From Excoecaria cochinchinensis (lineage: Eukaryota; Streptophyta; Magnoliopsida; Malpighiales; Euphorbiaceae), in the NCBI GenBank assembly GCA_947683425.1, contig CANTUQ010000003.1:3410001-3474000 (forward strand): DNA of 64,000 bases, read 5' to 3'. Below the pieces are notes generated by a model, which was given only the letters and a program-made list of their open reading frames with translations, did no database searches and was not told where the DNA came from. The translations under genes were made by a program, and so were the position numbers. Within the stretch, counting starts at the first letter, position 1. Every line of letters starts with the position of its first letter. Positions 13,180 through 24,223 of the stretch are shown in pieces.

Positions 13180-14093
13180 TGCTACGAAGGATAATGCTCC
13201 GAAGATACTGCAAATGACTTGAGAAAAAAGGACTTTAAAGATAGTGCTCCAAAGAGACTGAGAATGCCTTGAGAAAGGACTTAAAGAGGATAATGCTTCG
13301 AAGAGACTGAGAATGCCTTGAGAAAGGACTTAAAGATTATAATGCTCCGAAGAGACTGAGAATGCCTTGAAAAAGGACTTAAAGATGATAATACTCCGAA
13401 AAGAGTGAGAATGCCTTGAGAAAGGACTTAAAGATAATGCTCCAAAGAGACTAGAAATGCCTTGAAGAAGGACTTAAAGATAATGCTCCAAAGAGACTGA
13501 TAATGCCTTGAGAAAGGACTTAAAGATAATGCTCCAAAGAGACTGGAAATGCCTTAAAAAAGGACTTAAAGATAATGCTCCGAAGAGACTGGAAATGCCT
13601 TGAAGAAGGACTTAAAGATGATAATGCTCCGAAGAGACTGAGAATGCCTTGAGAAAGGACTTAAAGATAATGCTCCGAAAAGACTGGAAATGCCTTGAAG
13701 AAGGACTTAAAGATAATGCTCCGAAGAGACTAAGAATGCCTTGAGAAAGGACTTAAAGATAATTTTCCGAAGAGACTGGAAATGCCTTGAAAAATGACTT
13801 AAAGATAATGCTCCGAAGAGACTGGAAATGCCTTGAAGAAGGACTTAAAGATGATAATGCTCCGAAGAGACTGAGAATGCCTTGAGAAAGGACTTAAAGA
13901 TAATGCTCCAAAAAGACTGGAAATGCCTTGAATAAGGACTTAAAGATAATGCTCCGAAGAGACTGAGAATGCCTTGAGAAAGGACTTAAAGATAATGCTC
14001 CGAAGAGACTGGAAATGCCTTGAAGAAGGACTTAAAGATAATGCTCCGAAGAGACTGAGAATGCCTTGAGAAAGGACTTAAAGATAATAATTG
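13180..14093 (-). repeat. Tandem array, 46-bp unit, about 19 copies
   Basis: The unit runs gataatgctccgaagagact, gagaatgccttgagaaagga, cttaaa. Two unit types alternate irregularly: gagaatgccttgagaaagg and ggaaatgccttgaagaagg. Some units carry three extra bases (gat). It lies in the 3' non-coding region, as do the arrays of the element at 1117-9471, but the unit sequence is unrelated. Just beyond it (about 12960-13130) are degenerate copies of tgcggtgtctaacct. Confidence 0.9.
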
Positions 14094-14099
14094 GGATGT

Positions 14100-16056
14100 A
14101 AGATGTATGTGCAAGGCTGTGCGCACAAATCATGCGAAGGATAAATGTGTGAAAATTATGTGTACACGATTATACGTGTAAAGATCAAATGCACGTGATA
14201 AGTGCTTGTGCTAGGCATGTGCAAAGGATTATGTGTTGCAAGTACGCAGCGATTATGTGCACAAAATGTGTGCGAAGAATTGCTTATGCAAGATATATAT
14301 AAAGTTCATGCATTCGTGAATGCACGTTGGGCATCGTCAAATGCCATGCCCATGGGATGCATATGTATGCAGTAATGCAGGATAAGGATTCATCTGAGTG
14401 GATCTGGGAGGTGAAGGCTGGTTTAGTTGTTAGTTGCGGTTGGATTGGTGCCCTCCGAAATTACTTTTGAATTTCGTGCCTTTAGGGGATTATGAGGTTC
14501 TCCCCCGACAGCTGTAGTCATTATTTCAAGGTAGTGCGTCCCTCGTGGATTTTCACACTAGTTTTTCTTAGCGGGAGATGCGTCTTTGTCGGATTTTCAC
14601 ATAACCCTGCGCCTTATTTTTTGCTTGGAATGGACCTAACCCAACCCAGCGGCTTTTATTTATTTCATTTTTTGTAGGGCATACTGCCTGTCGCCAGGTT
14701 TTCACCCTGCCCTTTGGCCTAACTTTTGCTTAGAGCGCTAGTCACGGTTTTCATCTCTAACGGCCCCCTTTTTTTTTTTAGAGAGAGAGAGAAGTTGGAG
14801 TTATTGCGAAAGGTCTTTTGGGTATGACTGGCATGTGCTTATGTCTCAGATTTTGGTTATATGAGCTTGGTTCTTTATCGGGAAGGAGCTGTAGGATTGG
14901 CTTTACAGTGGGTAGCAAGATGAGTTTACTGAAGTGCCTGAGTGGCGAGAGTGGCAGAGGGTAGTTGGTAACAATGTGCTAGTTTTATGCCGGGCTCAGA
15001 CAACATTGAGTGTGCAAGATAAACTGCTCTGGTCGTACCAATACATCTTTGCATAAATGCATATATTTCAATTTGATTTCATAACATATGATCACTATTT
15101 GGCACTAACTCAAAAAATATAAGACCTCATCTAATCTCGGGACAGATCTTGAGAGCATCAAACTCTTGTTATCAATCAGCCCTCGCGGGTTTTCTTGATT
15201 GAATATTCTCTCTCTTTTTTTTTATTCTTTATTTAGCCTTTGCCATTGACCCTCTTTTCGTCTGTCAGTATTGGTTAAGTTCGCTTTCATCTTCGTTAGC
15301 CGAGGAGACTACTGCTTCTGAGAGTGGTTCCTCTTGGTATCAAAGTCTTGGTCTTAGCCCTTGTGCAGACTGGTTGAGGTGATGGGTTCCTTATTTGGGG
15401 CTTGAATGTGAAATCTCACGCTTGGCCTTTATTGGCTTTGGTGGTTCAAACCCTGGAATGGCCTTTCAATGGCTGAGATAGGGTGATAGGTTGGGCTTGG
15501 ATGATCTGGGGTACTTTTATCGGTTTTGGTGGTTTGAACCCTGGAATGGCCTTTCAACAGTTGGGATTGGATGGATGGTTTGTGAATTAGCCTTTTAGGT
15601 CCTTTTCAGCGGCAGAAGAAGAGCGGTAAAATACGGGTGTGTGTAGGTCAACGGGATTTGAACAAAACTTGCCCCCAAATAGCATTCCCTTGCCCCCTGA
15701 TCAATTCTCTCTTTTCTCCTCTCTTCTTTTTTTTTAATTTTTTTTTATTTTAATTTTTTTTATATTTTTTATTATTTTTTTTTTGCTTTTTTTTTGATCC
15801 CCGATTTCCTTGCTCTTAACAAGTTTTGCTCAAATCCTGAATTTTACATATACGCACACTTTTCTTCTTAACCATTGGGACCATCGTTGCTCAATCTAGT
15901 CGGGCATTGAGTTTTAGCAAGAACTTTGGCTATAATCTGGATGGTTAAGAGTCGATCATAATTGGTTTTGGGGTGCACATTTCAAGTGGTTGGGAGGAAA
16001 GGGTTCACGTTGTTCGGTTCTGATGAGTTGTATTTTCTTCATGAAGGTCTTGAGCT
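14100..16056 (-). other. Non-coding 3' internal region of the Tat/Ogre-like element
   Basis: About 2 kb without a credible gene. It contains degenerate gcatgtgcaagga-like sequence (14100-14340), a duplicated block ggttcaaaccctggaatggcctttcaa at about 15450 and 15535, and T-rich runs (15720-15800). Confidence 0.6.
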
Positions 16057-16305
16057 TTATTCATCTAACTCCTGATGTAGCTCTTGAAGTTTGATTTTAT
16101 TTGGCAGCACCATATGCATCCCAGATGTTTGGGGTGCAAAGGAATGGTTTTCAAAATTCGTCTTGTCGTCACGTTGGCACATGGAAGTAGCATTGATCTC
16201 AAGAACATCCTTGTCAATTTTTAGCATGTCACACCAGGTCCAGGTAAAGGCCTTTTTCTTTCTCAAAATCATCCTCTCTTCAAGAGTTATATCAGATGCT
16301 ATCAA
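16057..16305 (-). pseudogene. Possible relic of the pol linker before reverse transcriptase
   Basis: The 82-codon minus-strand frame includes KKKAFTWTWCDMLKIDKDVL. This resembles the segment just before reverse transcriptase in Tat and Athila polyproteins, where a 'VFAW..(E/D)MPGIDP' pattern is usual. No reverse-transcriptase motif follows, so if the match is real, only the first few dozen residues of pol remain after a large deletion. The similarity is short and could be chance. Confidence 0.35.
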
Positions 16306-16624
16306 GATTTTGTTGGATTTCCCAAAGTTTCGAGACTAGATGGAGTCGTATTAATCGAGTCAACATAAAAAATGAATGAATGCATCGTGATCATAAGAAA
16401 TGAAATTATTAGAAATATCATGCAAATAAGCAGAAATTGTTCATTGAAATAACCAATTGTCATAAGGAGTTCTTAAAATAAAAAACAATAAAGCATCTAA
16501 AAAACATAGTCTCCTTGTAGATCTGGCAAAATATGTCACTCAGGTGGATTCGGCCCGATCACATCTCCGGTGGAGGGACTGCATTGTAGTCTGTCTTCTT
16601 CTTCCTCTCTCTCTTTTCAGGGTT

Positions 16625-17530
16625 CTACTTGGAGTCGATGAGATCTTGGATCCTGTTCCTCAAAGTTTGACAGTAATCTGTCAGGTGCCCGGTGTGCTGA
16701 TGGAAGGCACAGTACTGGTCATCCCTATACCCCGGCTGTCCCTGAGTTGCAGCTGGCCTAGGTGTTAGTGGTCTCAGCTTACCTTCCTTGGTCAACCTCT
16801 CCAGCACCCAGGATAGAGAGCGGCCTAAGTTAGAGTAGTACCTCTGGTCCGTCTTCGTGGTTGGCGCTTCCGTCCTCTTGGCCTTACCCTTAGTGTTGTT
16901 GTAGATGCTTGAACTCTCACTTTTCAGAGCATGCGTTGTCACTAGATCTCCACCCTCTTCAGGCGTGATGTCATATCCTGGAGTGGGCCTCTTACTTCCT
17001 TTTCTTTGTTCGACTGATGAAATAAGTGGAATCTCGCCTCCGGGCTTGGAGGTAGAAGGAGGCACTGAGGTTGTCGCTGTGTAGGCTTCTTTGACAGTGG
17101 CCGGCTTAACTTAGTTAAGAGCAGTCGTAATAAATCGAGCTTGAAGAACGAGCGCCATGGCATCCATCCTTTCCTTGATTGTGGCCAACAACCTCTTTTC
17201 AAGCTCCTCAAACCTTCTATCCATTACGAAATCCTCATCAGGGTTTGGGATCCTTGCTCTTCTTGGCTCAACTGGCACAGCATCATCTTTAGGCTCATTT
17301 ACAGGTTGATGGGCAATGACTCCAACGAGCGGAGCCTCCCCACCGGCAGGCAGTTCGTCTTGCCCCCGAGGAGGGATTACCGGTGCTTATGGGGCAACAG
17401 GTGGTTGTGGAGCAGGAGGAGGAGCAATCCTTTCAGCCATTGCCCCCATCATGTCTAACATCCTTCGTTCGAATTCCTCTAGTCTCCTAGCGAGGTCTTG
17501 AGTAGTCAAAGCTCCAGTTTCTTCTGCCAT
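16625..17530 (-). pseudogene. Shortened gag of the Tat/Ogre-like element, two in-frame stops
   Basis: One minus-strand frame runs from ATG at 17530 to a stop at 16625 (about 300 codons), with TAA at 17387-17389 and 17111-17113. The N-terminal part (MAEETGALTTQDLARRLEEF) has a coiled-coil-like stretch and a proline-rich run. The C-terminal part ends with YCAFHQHTGHLTDYC, the C-H-C zinc-knuckle-like motif typical of Tat gag C-termini. The central capsid domain of about 200 residues is missing, so this product could not form particles even without the stops. Downstream there is no protease. Confidence 0.7.
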
Positions 17531-17689
17531 GGAAGATGATTCACTAACTGTAGAGAGTGACTCAGAATCCCAAACAGGCACTAGTTCTAGCAATCCAAAG
17601 GGCGAGTCTTGTCCTTACTAGCCGATCGTTAGAACCTCTAGTCCACTTAGATGAATCTATGGTGGCTGAAAGATCAAGATTGTTAGAAT

Positions 17690-17945
17690 GATGCATGGAT
17701 GACATATACAATGCATGATCGTGCCATGCAAATGGTCTTTGATGGGTGCGAGATCAATGGATTACCACGATACGACGGGATGCATGGAAGAAATTACATG
17801 CAGGATGATATGTACACACGAAAAAAATAATATGCAGATGAAGAGATATATACACGCATAGCATGAGAGAAAATATATTATTATTTATATACACACATAT
17901 TTACTTTATTGACATGCATGAATGGCATGCGATGCATGAGCATAT
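17690..17945. promoter_or_regulatory. Cluster of CATGCA (RY-type) motifs in the leader
   Basis: At least eight ATGCAT, CATGCA or GCATGC hexamers fall within about 250 bp between the primer-binding site and gag. RY motifs (CATGCA) are known binding sites of plant B3-domain factors. Whether they work here is inference. Confidence 0.4.
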
Positions 17946-18650
17946 TGTGCAGTATTCATAACCACATGCAAGCAAATAGATCCTTCCAACCTTATCACTC
18001 CCACACACGAGGTCGTGCGATCTCTTTCCTAGGTGGGCTTCATCCGAGGGTTAACAGGGAACCCATCAGACACGTATGGTGCATGGTGGAAAACAAACAG
18101 CACAACAGTCTTAATCTAATGCGCATTCGTATGGATTTTGGCCATTAGGTATTTGGGCAATTCAAACAAATTAAGGTGGGCTCACTGGGGCATGAAAGCC
18201 TTTGATAAAAGACCACTTAATTTGATTGATTTTGTCCAATACGTGATGACCCATATCACAAGCATTGTATTAAGGAGCATGCTACCTAGGGAAAGTTTCT
18301 ACTTGCCATTACATGGGCTTTGGTCAAGGTGATGAAATTTTAGGGCTACCCAAGCATGGTCCCTGCCAACGGGTCTAGCTCATCCCAAAAGTAGCAACTG
18401 ATCGGGTCTCCATTTGATATACCAAAAGGTACAAGGCTTGGGCTGGTGATTATCCTTAACACTTCCCTACAATGAGTGAAAGTAGGGTCGTGCTTCAAAA
18501 ACGCACCGAGGTAAGAAGGGACCAACTAGGGTAATTCTAAGGCTCTAAGATGCAATGCAAATTTTTGAAAAGAGATAGAATTTTAAGTTTTAAGAACCCA
18601 ATTATACATTTTAACTAAAGCACTTCCGGAGCAAAGTCTCAAACACAAAG

Positions 18651-18668
18651 TCCCCAGTGGAGTCGCCA
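18651..18668 (-). other. Primer-binding site (Tat/Ogre type)
   Basis: The minus strand reads tggcgactccactgggga, one base after the LTR end (gcgtcaca). This is the primer site of Ogre/Tat elements, reported as complementary to the 3' end of a tRNA-Arg. Confidence 0.85.
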
Positions 18669-18669
18669 C

Positions 18670-19807
18670 TGTGACGCGTGCCATGAGACATCATCGATGT
18701 ATCCCTCCCAATAGAACATTGGGGAGAACCACCTAATCTAATAACGCATAAAGGCACCTTTGAGGTATTTGGAGTCGCCACCCAATTTGCAAGAAATTGA
18801 GAAAAGTCTCTCACCTCTAATGGTCTAAACCAGATATTCGGTGTTCGGAACTTTCCTCTTATTTATGTTTTGGTTAATTATAAATGGGTTTTTAACTTCT
18901 TAAAATTATATCTCTCATCTCACACGATTAGTACGTTTAAATTAAATATCGCATTGAAAGCATTCAGAAAACGATAAATAAAGCGGTAAAAGAAAGCAAC
19001 AAATGAAAGCGGTAAACACGCAAGCACACAATTACAAGAGAAATAGGGGCAGAATACAACCCCATTAAAAGAAAGCTAAAAAACATAAAGTGGGATGGAA
19101 TACAATCCCCAAAATTAAATAGAATTGCCCCAAAATTAATTATAAGGGCTCAAAAAGAAATGAGCTTAAATTTAAAACACTCACACAAAATAAGAAAAGG
19201 CATACATAAATTGGGGCATTATTTTAGGAATATTGGTTCCTTCGCACTTGGTCGAAACTTAAGAACATTAGTTCCTTCGCATTTATTTGAAGAGGGTTCG
19301 AAGAGTCATTTTGATTGTTTAGTGAAAACTGGGATGAGTGATCCCATTTTTGGAGAAAATTGACTCTTCGTTTTAATTACGATATTTTTTATTGTTTGGT
19401 TAAAGTAAGGGACATTGGTCCCAATTTTATTAGTAAAAATTTAATTTAATTGTAAAAATATTTTTGTGACTTTTTATCTCACGCGTGCATAAATAAAATA
19501 ATTATTTACAAATGACATAATATAAAAAAAGGGTTGAGAAAGATCTCACCAAAACCGATGTGATCCTTCATGCGTCGCGCATCTGGGGAGTCGCGAGGAT
19601 GCTCAAATAACCCGACTCAAGTTAAATCTCAGACAAAAATTAACATTAAAAATATTAGCAATGGTTCTAAAAATTAATCAAGTAAAAACAAAATAAATAT
19701 TAGGCAAGTCAAATTATAATGACAATAATAATAATGATAAGACAAGCACAACAAAATAATAATAATGTGGATATGATGGTAGCAATAACAATAATGATGA
19801 TAAGTGC

Positions 19808-19850
<43 letters not shown>

Positions 19851-19941
19851 GGTTACAACAATAAAAACTAGCAAACGTAAGATAAGCTCAAAATAAGTTA
19901 ATAATATAAAGATAGTAATAGTAATAAGAATAGCAAACAAC

Positions 19942-20015
<74 letters not shown>

Positions 20016-21452
20016 AATTATAATAAATAATAATAATAATAATGATAATAATAGTGAATGAACATAAAAATCAAATTGAAGTAAGCAAATAATATATTAA
20101 TAGTGATATTAATACATAAAAATGCTAAAAGTAAATAATAGACATGATAATAATAATATTAACAATAACAAATAATATACAAAAAAAATAAATGAGAACA
20201 AGTCCAAGAATGTTTACCCTCAGAATTTTTTAAATCGGAGAAACGGTGTCTCGATGTATTTTACTTGTCGAATTTGTGGTGATGAATGTTTGAAAAAAAT
20301 GTGGAAATTGATATTTTAAAATAAAATTAAGAGAACATTTTGATAAAAAATATTTTTGGGGAATGATTTGAGCAAAGGAAATTAATTTTCCAAGCTCAAA
20401 TCACTCAAAAAATGAAATATATTTTTAAAGAAAAATGAATAAGTTAAAACTTGAGAAAAAGAAAAAAGAATTTGAGATTTTTTTGAAGAACTTTTTTTTT
20501 GAAGAGGAAAGCAAATTCCCGGAGAGTGAAAAGCTAGAGAGAAAAACCAAAAAGCCAAAAAAACTCCCTCTTTGAAAAAAATGTTGCCGTCCTCCCAAAA
20601 TGGAGATTGAATCCCCATTTTATTTTTGGTATTGGCTCAAAATAGAGAAAGACAGACTATTATTTATTTTTAATTAATCTAGATTGACAAAAAATGGTGA
20701 AAGAAGACCGGTAAAAGCGGTCTGAAAAACAGACTGAAAAATGCAGGAAAACAATGAAAATGGCGGGCCAAAGAGGTGGCCGCGTGGCGCAAGGGGTACC
20801 ACGCGGGCAAGGGGGAAACAGCGCGCACGGTGGGCTGTCACCGCGCGTGCTGCCCTCGGCAGCACGCGGAGACGCGCACGTTGCGCTGTCATCGCGCGCA
20901 TGCGCGCACCCAGCGGCAAGTGGCCGTGTAAGTGGCCACCACGCGGCCACTTTGGCCAAAAACCAAAAGTGGCCGCGTGATGGCCACATTGCCATCACGC
21001 GGCCACAAGGTAAATTGGCCACTTTACCACGTTTTACAATTTTTTTTTTTTTAAAAAAACTTTTGAATTTCTTCTTTTCTTAAATTAAATTAATTAAACA
21101 ATTTGATTCCTCTTTTCCCATTAAATCAATTAATTAATTTAATTTAATTCAATTAAATTAATTAACTAATTCAATTTCCTCTTTTAATTAAATCAATTAA
21201 TTAACTAATATAATTCCCCCTTTTTTTTAAATATCAAAAATAACACTTCGCAATAATATTATTTTAAAAATTAACTTAATTAACTTTTTTTGATAATATA
21301 TTTTTATATATTTATTTGTTTATTTTTTATTTAAAAATAACGAGAGTCTCGATAAGGGAAAAATCATTTTTAACACCTCCACCTGTAAGCCGATATCACT
21401 TTCATTATCGAGTAATTGTGATCTTGGACCGCCTCAAGATCCGGTGTCTACA
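18670..21452 (-). mobile_element. 5' LTR of the Tat/Ogre-like element
   Basis: 2783 bp, tgtgacgcgtgcc ... ggtgtctaca on the + strand. It contains AAT microsatellites at 19806-19850 and 19942-20012; the second is far longer than in the 3' LTR. It also holds a GC island (about 20755-21010) with a perfect 16-bp hairpin and a partial primer-site copy at 18770-18780. Confidence 0.9.
20969..21006. other. Perfect 16-bp hairpin in the LTR GC island
   Basis: gtggccgcgtgatggc (20969-20984) pairs fully with gccatcacgcggccac (20991-21006) across a 6-nt loop, cacatt. Confidence 0.85.
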
Positions 21453-21971
21453 CACGCACACACAAATATTTTCCTTATTCTGACTATGGGAACATTAATT
21501 TCTGAGTCTTTTAGACAGTTATGACGTACTTTACTTGTCACACCCCATAAGTGGCCTAATTGGAATTAGTGATTTTAATTGGACAATTAAGGGTAATTGA
21601 GTAATTTATAAGTAAAAGAGGATTTTATTCAAGAGAAATAAAAGATGTAAATTGCAAATGTTTAGTTTAGTGAGTAAAAAGAGATTGTAAAGGACCTATT
21701 AGAACTTTTGGAGGATTTGTTAGTAATTGGATTTAGAGGAGATGTGTAACTGTGCATGTGTGCCAAGTGGGATGTGAGAGTGTGTGTACGTGGGTGAGGG
21801 AAAAGAGAAGTTTGAACTTCTTTGGTTCCTGGAAAAACAAAACTCAGGAGGTTCTCTCTCTTTGCTCTCTCTCACGTTAGCCATCTCTTTCCTCTCCACT
21901 TGCTGTTCTTTTCCATCTGCATGTGAGTTTTGTTGTTGAGGAACTGGGGTTTGAGATTGGGAAAGAAGTTC

Positions 21972-21983
21972 CAGAGGTAAGTG
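21972..21983 (+). promoter_or_regulatory. Splice-donor-like site in the LTR
   Basis: ccagag|gtaagtgg, about 440 bp into the LTR after a pyrimidine-rich stretch. A possible acceptor, cttgtgttttgtag, ends at 24216, 7 nt before the gag ATG. Splicing between them would remove most of the LTR leader, the palindromes, the hairpins and the primer-binding site from a gag mRNA. Sequence pattern only. Confidence 0.35.
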
Positions 21984-22584
21984 GCTTTTAGTTTCTCCTG
22001 TGGTTCTTCTTCTTCTCTTTGGGTTTATTAAGAATCTGTTCTTGGGTTGAATGTGGTTTTTCTTGTTTGCAAGCTCCTGAGGATAAAAGAAAAGACAAAG
22101 GAAAGGATAAGATTTTGGATTGAAGAAAAGCAGTGGTCGTTCTTTTTGGGACTTCATTTCCAGGTTTGGGAGTGTCTGCCTTTTTCCATTTCTTGATCCA
22201 GTTTTGTTGCTAATGTGTGTTTGTGTAATGAAATGCATGAGTGGTGTAATGTTGTATATGTGATTTTAGAAGAAGAACAGTGATGAATATACAAATGAGA
22301 TGTATATGCATGAGTATGGATACGAAATTCTAGGATAATGACTTCCTGGTTTTTGCCTCTGTTTTAATTGTAAATATATGTTACCTGTGTTATAATCGCT
22401 GTGAAGGTGTTCTGAAGACTTAAAAGGTACATGTTAGAATGGTTATTGCATGAAAACTGGTTTTGAGCAAGAAAGGGTTTTTGAATTTAGGTAGTACTCT
22501 GTTTTAGAAATCTTCTGGTTTTTCGTATTTTCTGGGTTTCTGAAGAAAATTAGTTTTGGAGAAGATGAAGGAATGTGAGAAGAA

Positions 22585-22883
22585 GGTCACGAGACGTGAC
22601 TGGTGGTCACGCCGTGACCCCCTTCTCGGCTGAAGCTCACGAGGCGCGAAGCAGCTTCACGCCGTGACTCCTTCTTTGCTGAAGGTCACGTGGCGTGAAG
22701 CGGCATCACGCCGTGACTTCCGCCCTTCTTCCTGCGCGATTTCTTCCTCTTCTCTCACAGGAGTCACGCGACGTGACTGGTGGTCACGCCGTGACTGCCT
22801 GCTGTTCTGGCTTGGCGCTCGCGTGAAGCCTGCGTCACGAGATTGGCTTGGCGCTCGACGTGACTGAAGGTCACGACGTGACC
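22585..22883 (+). repeat. Array of paired CpG palindromes, TCACG..CGTGA type
   Basis: Six or so pairs of near-palindromes. Examples are ggtcacgagacgtgac then gtcacgccgtgac (22585-22618), tcacgtggcgtga then tcacgccgtgac (near 22686), and gtcacgcgacgtgac then gtcacgccgtgac (near 22763). The last pair ends ggtcacgacgtgacc at 22883. Members of a pair are about 5 bp apart, and pairs recur at roughly 40-80 bp. The surroundings are AT-rich. Confidence 0.85.
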
Positions 22884-23657
22884 AGCCTTCCCTGCTGCTC
22901 TGTTTTCCAAAATTGAGGTTTTAACTTCTGATTTCAAGAATTTTTGCATTTCATGATAAATATTTGACTTAAAATCTGTATTGTGTTTTAATAATTGCAT
23001 AATATTGTGTTTAGTATACATGATTTACATGTTTATAGTTTATTTAACAGGGACTTTTTCAATATGAGCTATATGTCTTTATTACCTTCAGTATTGATAT
23101 TTATATGTTTATATGTTTCTGAATTTGATTATTATACAAGTATACATGATTTATAAGCTAGTATTTAATGAAATTCTCATGATTTGATATATGAATTATT
23201 GAGTTGTGTCATTTAAGCCTGTATAAGTCATAGTAGTGGATAAGTAAGCGCTTACTTAGGTCAGGGTGTGTGTGCAGCTGCTATATGATAAAAATGTTAT
23301 ATGCGGGTCCGTTTGGATCCTTGTTTCGATCCTGTTAGGATCTATATGGAAATAAAGCGAGACCTCGGTCTCTATATGAAAATTACATGTTTGAGACTCA
23401 TGTCTCTATATGCTTGGGATATTGTGTTCTATCAGTATCCAAATGACCGTATCCACTTCTTAGGTTTATACCAGACTAATCAGGCTACATGTTTATATGT
23501 GATGTATATGTTGAGATGTTTATTGACATGATTAAAGGTATACGTTGCACATGAATTCAGGATTATTCTATATTGGTGTAATGTAGAAAAGTATGTTTGT
23601 ATTTGTTAATTACTTGTATTGTATATGTATATTGTTATTTTGTTTTGTTCCTCCCCA

Positions 23658-23695
23658 CTAAGCGTTATCGCTTAGCACGGGCTCTTTTCCCGTGC
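23658..23695 (+). other. Tandem double hairpin in the LTR
   Basis: CTAAGCG (23658-23664) pairs with CGCTTAG (23669-23675) across TTAT. GCACGGG (23675-23681) pairs with CCCGTGC (23689-23695) across CTCTTTT. It lies 395 bp before the LTR end and is followed by agg. Confidence 0.85.
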
Positions 23696-24093
23696 AGGTG
23701 GCGAGTGCAGTTCAGAGTCGGATATCTGCAGGTCGGCCACTAGGAGTCTTTTTGGATGAAGTTGTTTTATTTTTGAAGTCTTACACTGTAATTACTTTTG
23801 TATATGGCTTGTAATTAGTAAAATGAATCTTTTGTAAAGGAACAAGTATTCTTTTTGTACATGTAATTGCATACGAGCCTCTTTTTGTAAAAAACGATAT
23901 AAATATGATATATGTATAAGGACTTGATATATATATGTTACAGGAATTTTCTGATTAAATGATTAAAAGTTTCTTTAAATCTCATTTGATTTTCTTTTGT
24001 TTATTTATACATGTGTAAATGTATATGTTTATATGTGTTTGCCCGCGTGGCACTCCGGTATCCTTCCAACGGGGATGGTGGGGTGTTACAGCT

Positions 24094-24106
24094 TGGTATC
24101 AGAGCC
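24094..24106 (+). other. Primer-binding site, initiator Met tRNA type
   Basis: tggtatcagagcc, 3 nt after the LTR end. It is complementary to the 3' end of tRNA-iMet, as in most Tekay/Del elements. Confidence 0.92.
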
Positions 24107-24223
24107 CAGGTTTGGTGGTTCTGGGTTATGTTGTGATTGTTTGAGTATAGAGTCGAGTCTATACATGAGAGTCAGTTTTGTATAGTGGCCTAATGCAGAT
24201 GTCTTGTGTTTTGTAGATTTTAT

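Larger units (their letters stand above)
10053..21452 (-). mobile_element. Non-autonomous Tat/Ogre-like LTR retrotransposon, 11.4 kb, TSD cacgc
   Basis: Two LTRs of about 2.8 kb (10053-12825 and 18670-21452) bracket a 5.8-kb internal region. The flanks are cacgc at 10048-10052 and 21453-21457. Sense is minus: the primer-binding site tggcgactccactgggga lies just inside the right LTR and a polypurine tract just inside the left one. The internal region contains a long leader, a shortened gag with two stops, a possible pol linker relic, then about 4 kb of non-coding sequence with a 46-bp tandem array. Reverse transcriptase, RNase H and integrase are absent. It must have moved using enzymes from a related element. 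Confidence 0.9.
21536..24090 (+). mobile_element. 5' LTR of the gag-only Tekay element
   Basis: tgtcacacccc ... ggggtgttaca. It contains a CT-rich leader-like stretch (about 21840-22020), a GTAAGT splice-donor-like site, the paired-palindrome array (22585-22883) and the double hairpin (23658-23695). A 172-codon antisense frame (21720-22238, minus) is kept in both LTRs only because the copies are young. Confidence 0.93.

Noticed and set aside
21720..22238. 172-codon antisense frame in the gag-only Tekay LTR, repeated at 25716-26234
   Set aside because: It is identical in both LTRs only because they are young. It has no recognisable domain, runs opposite to the element and covers the CT-rich leader; best explained by chance.
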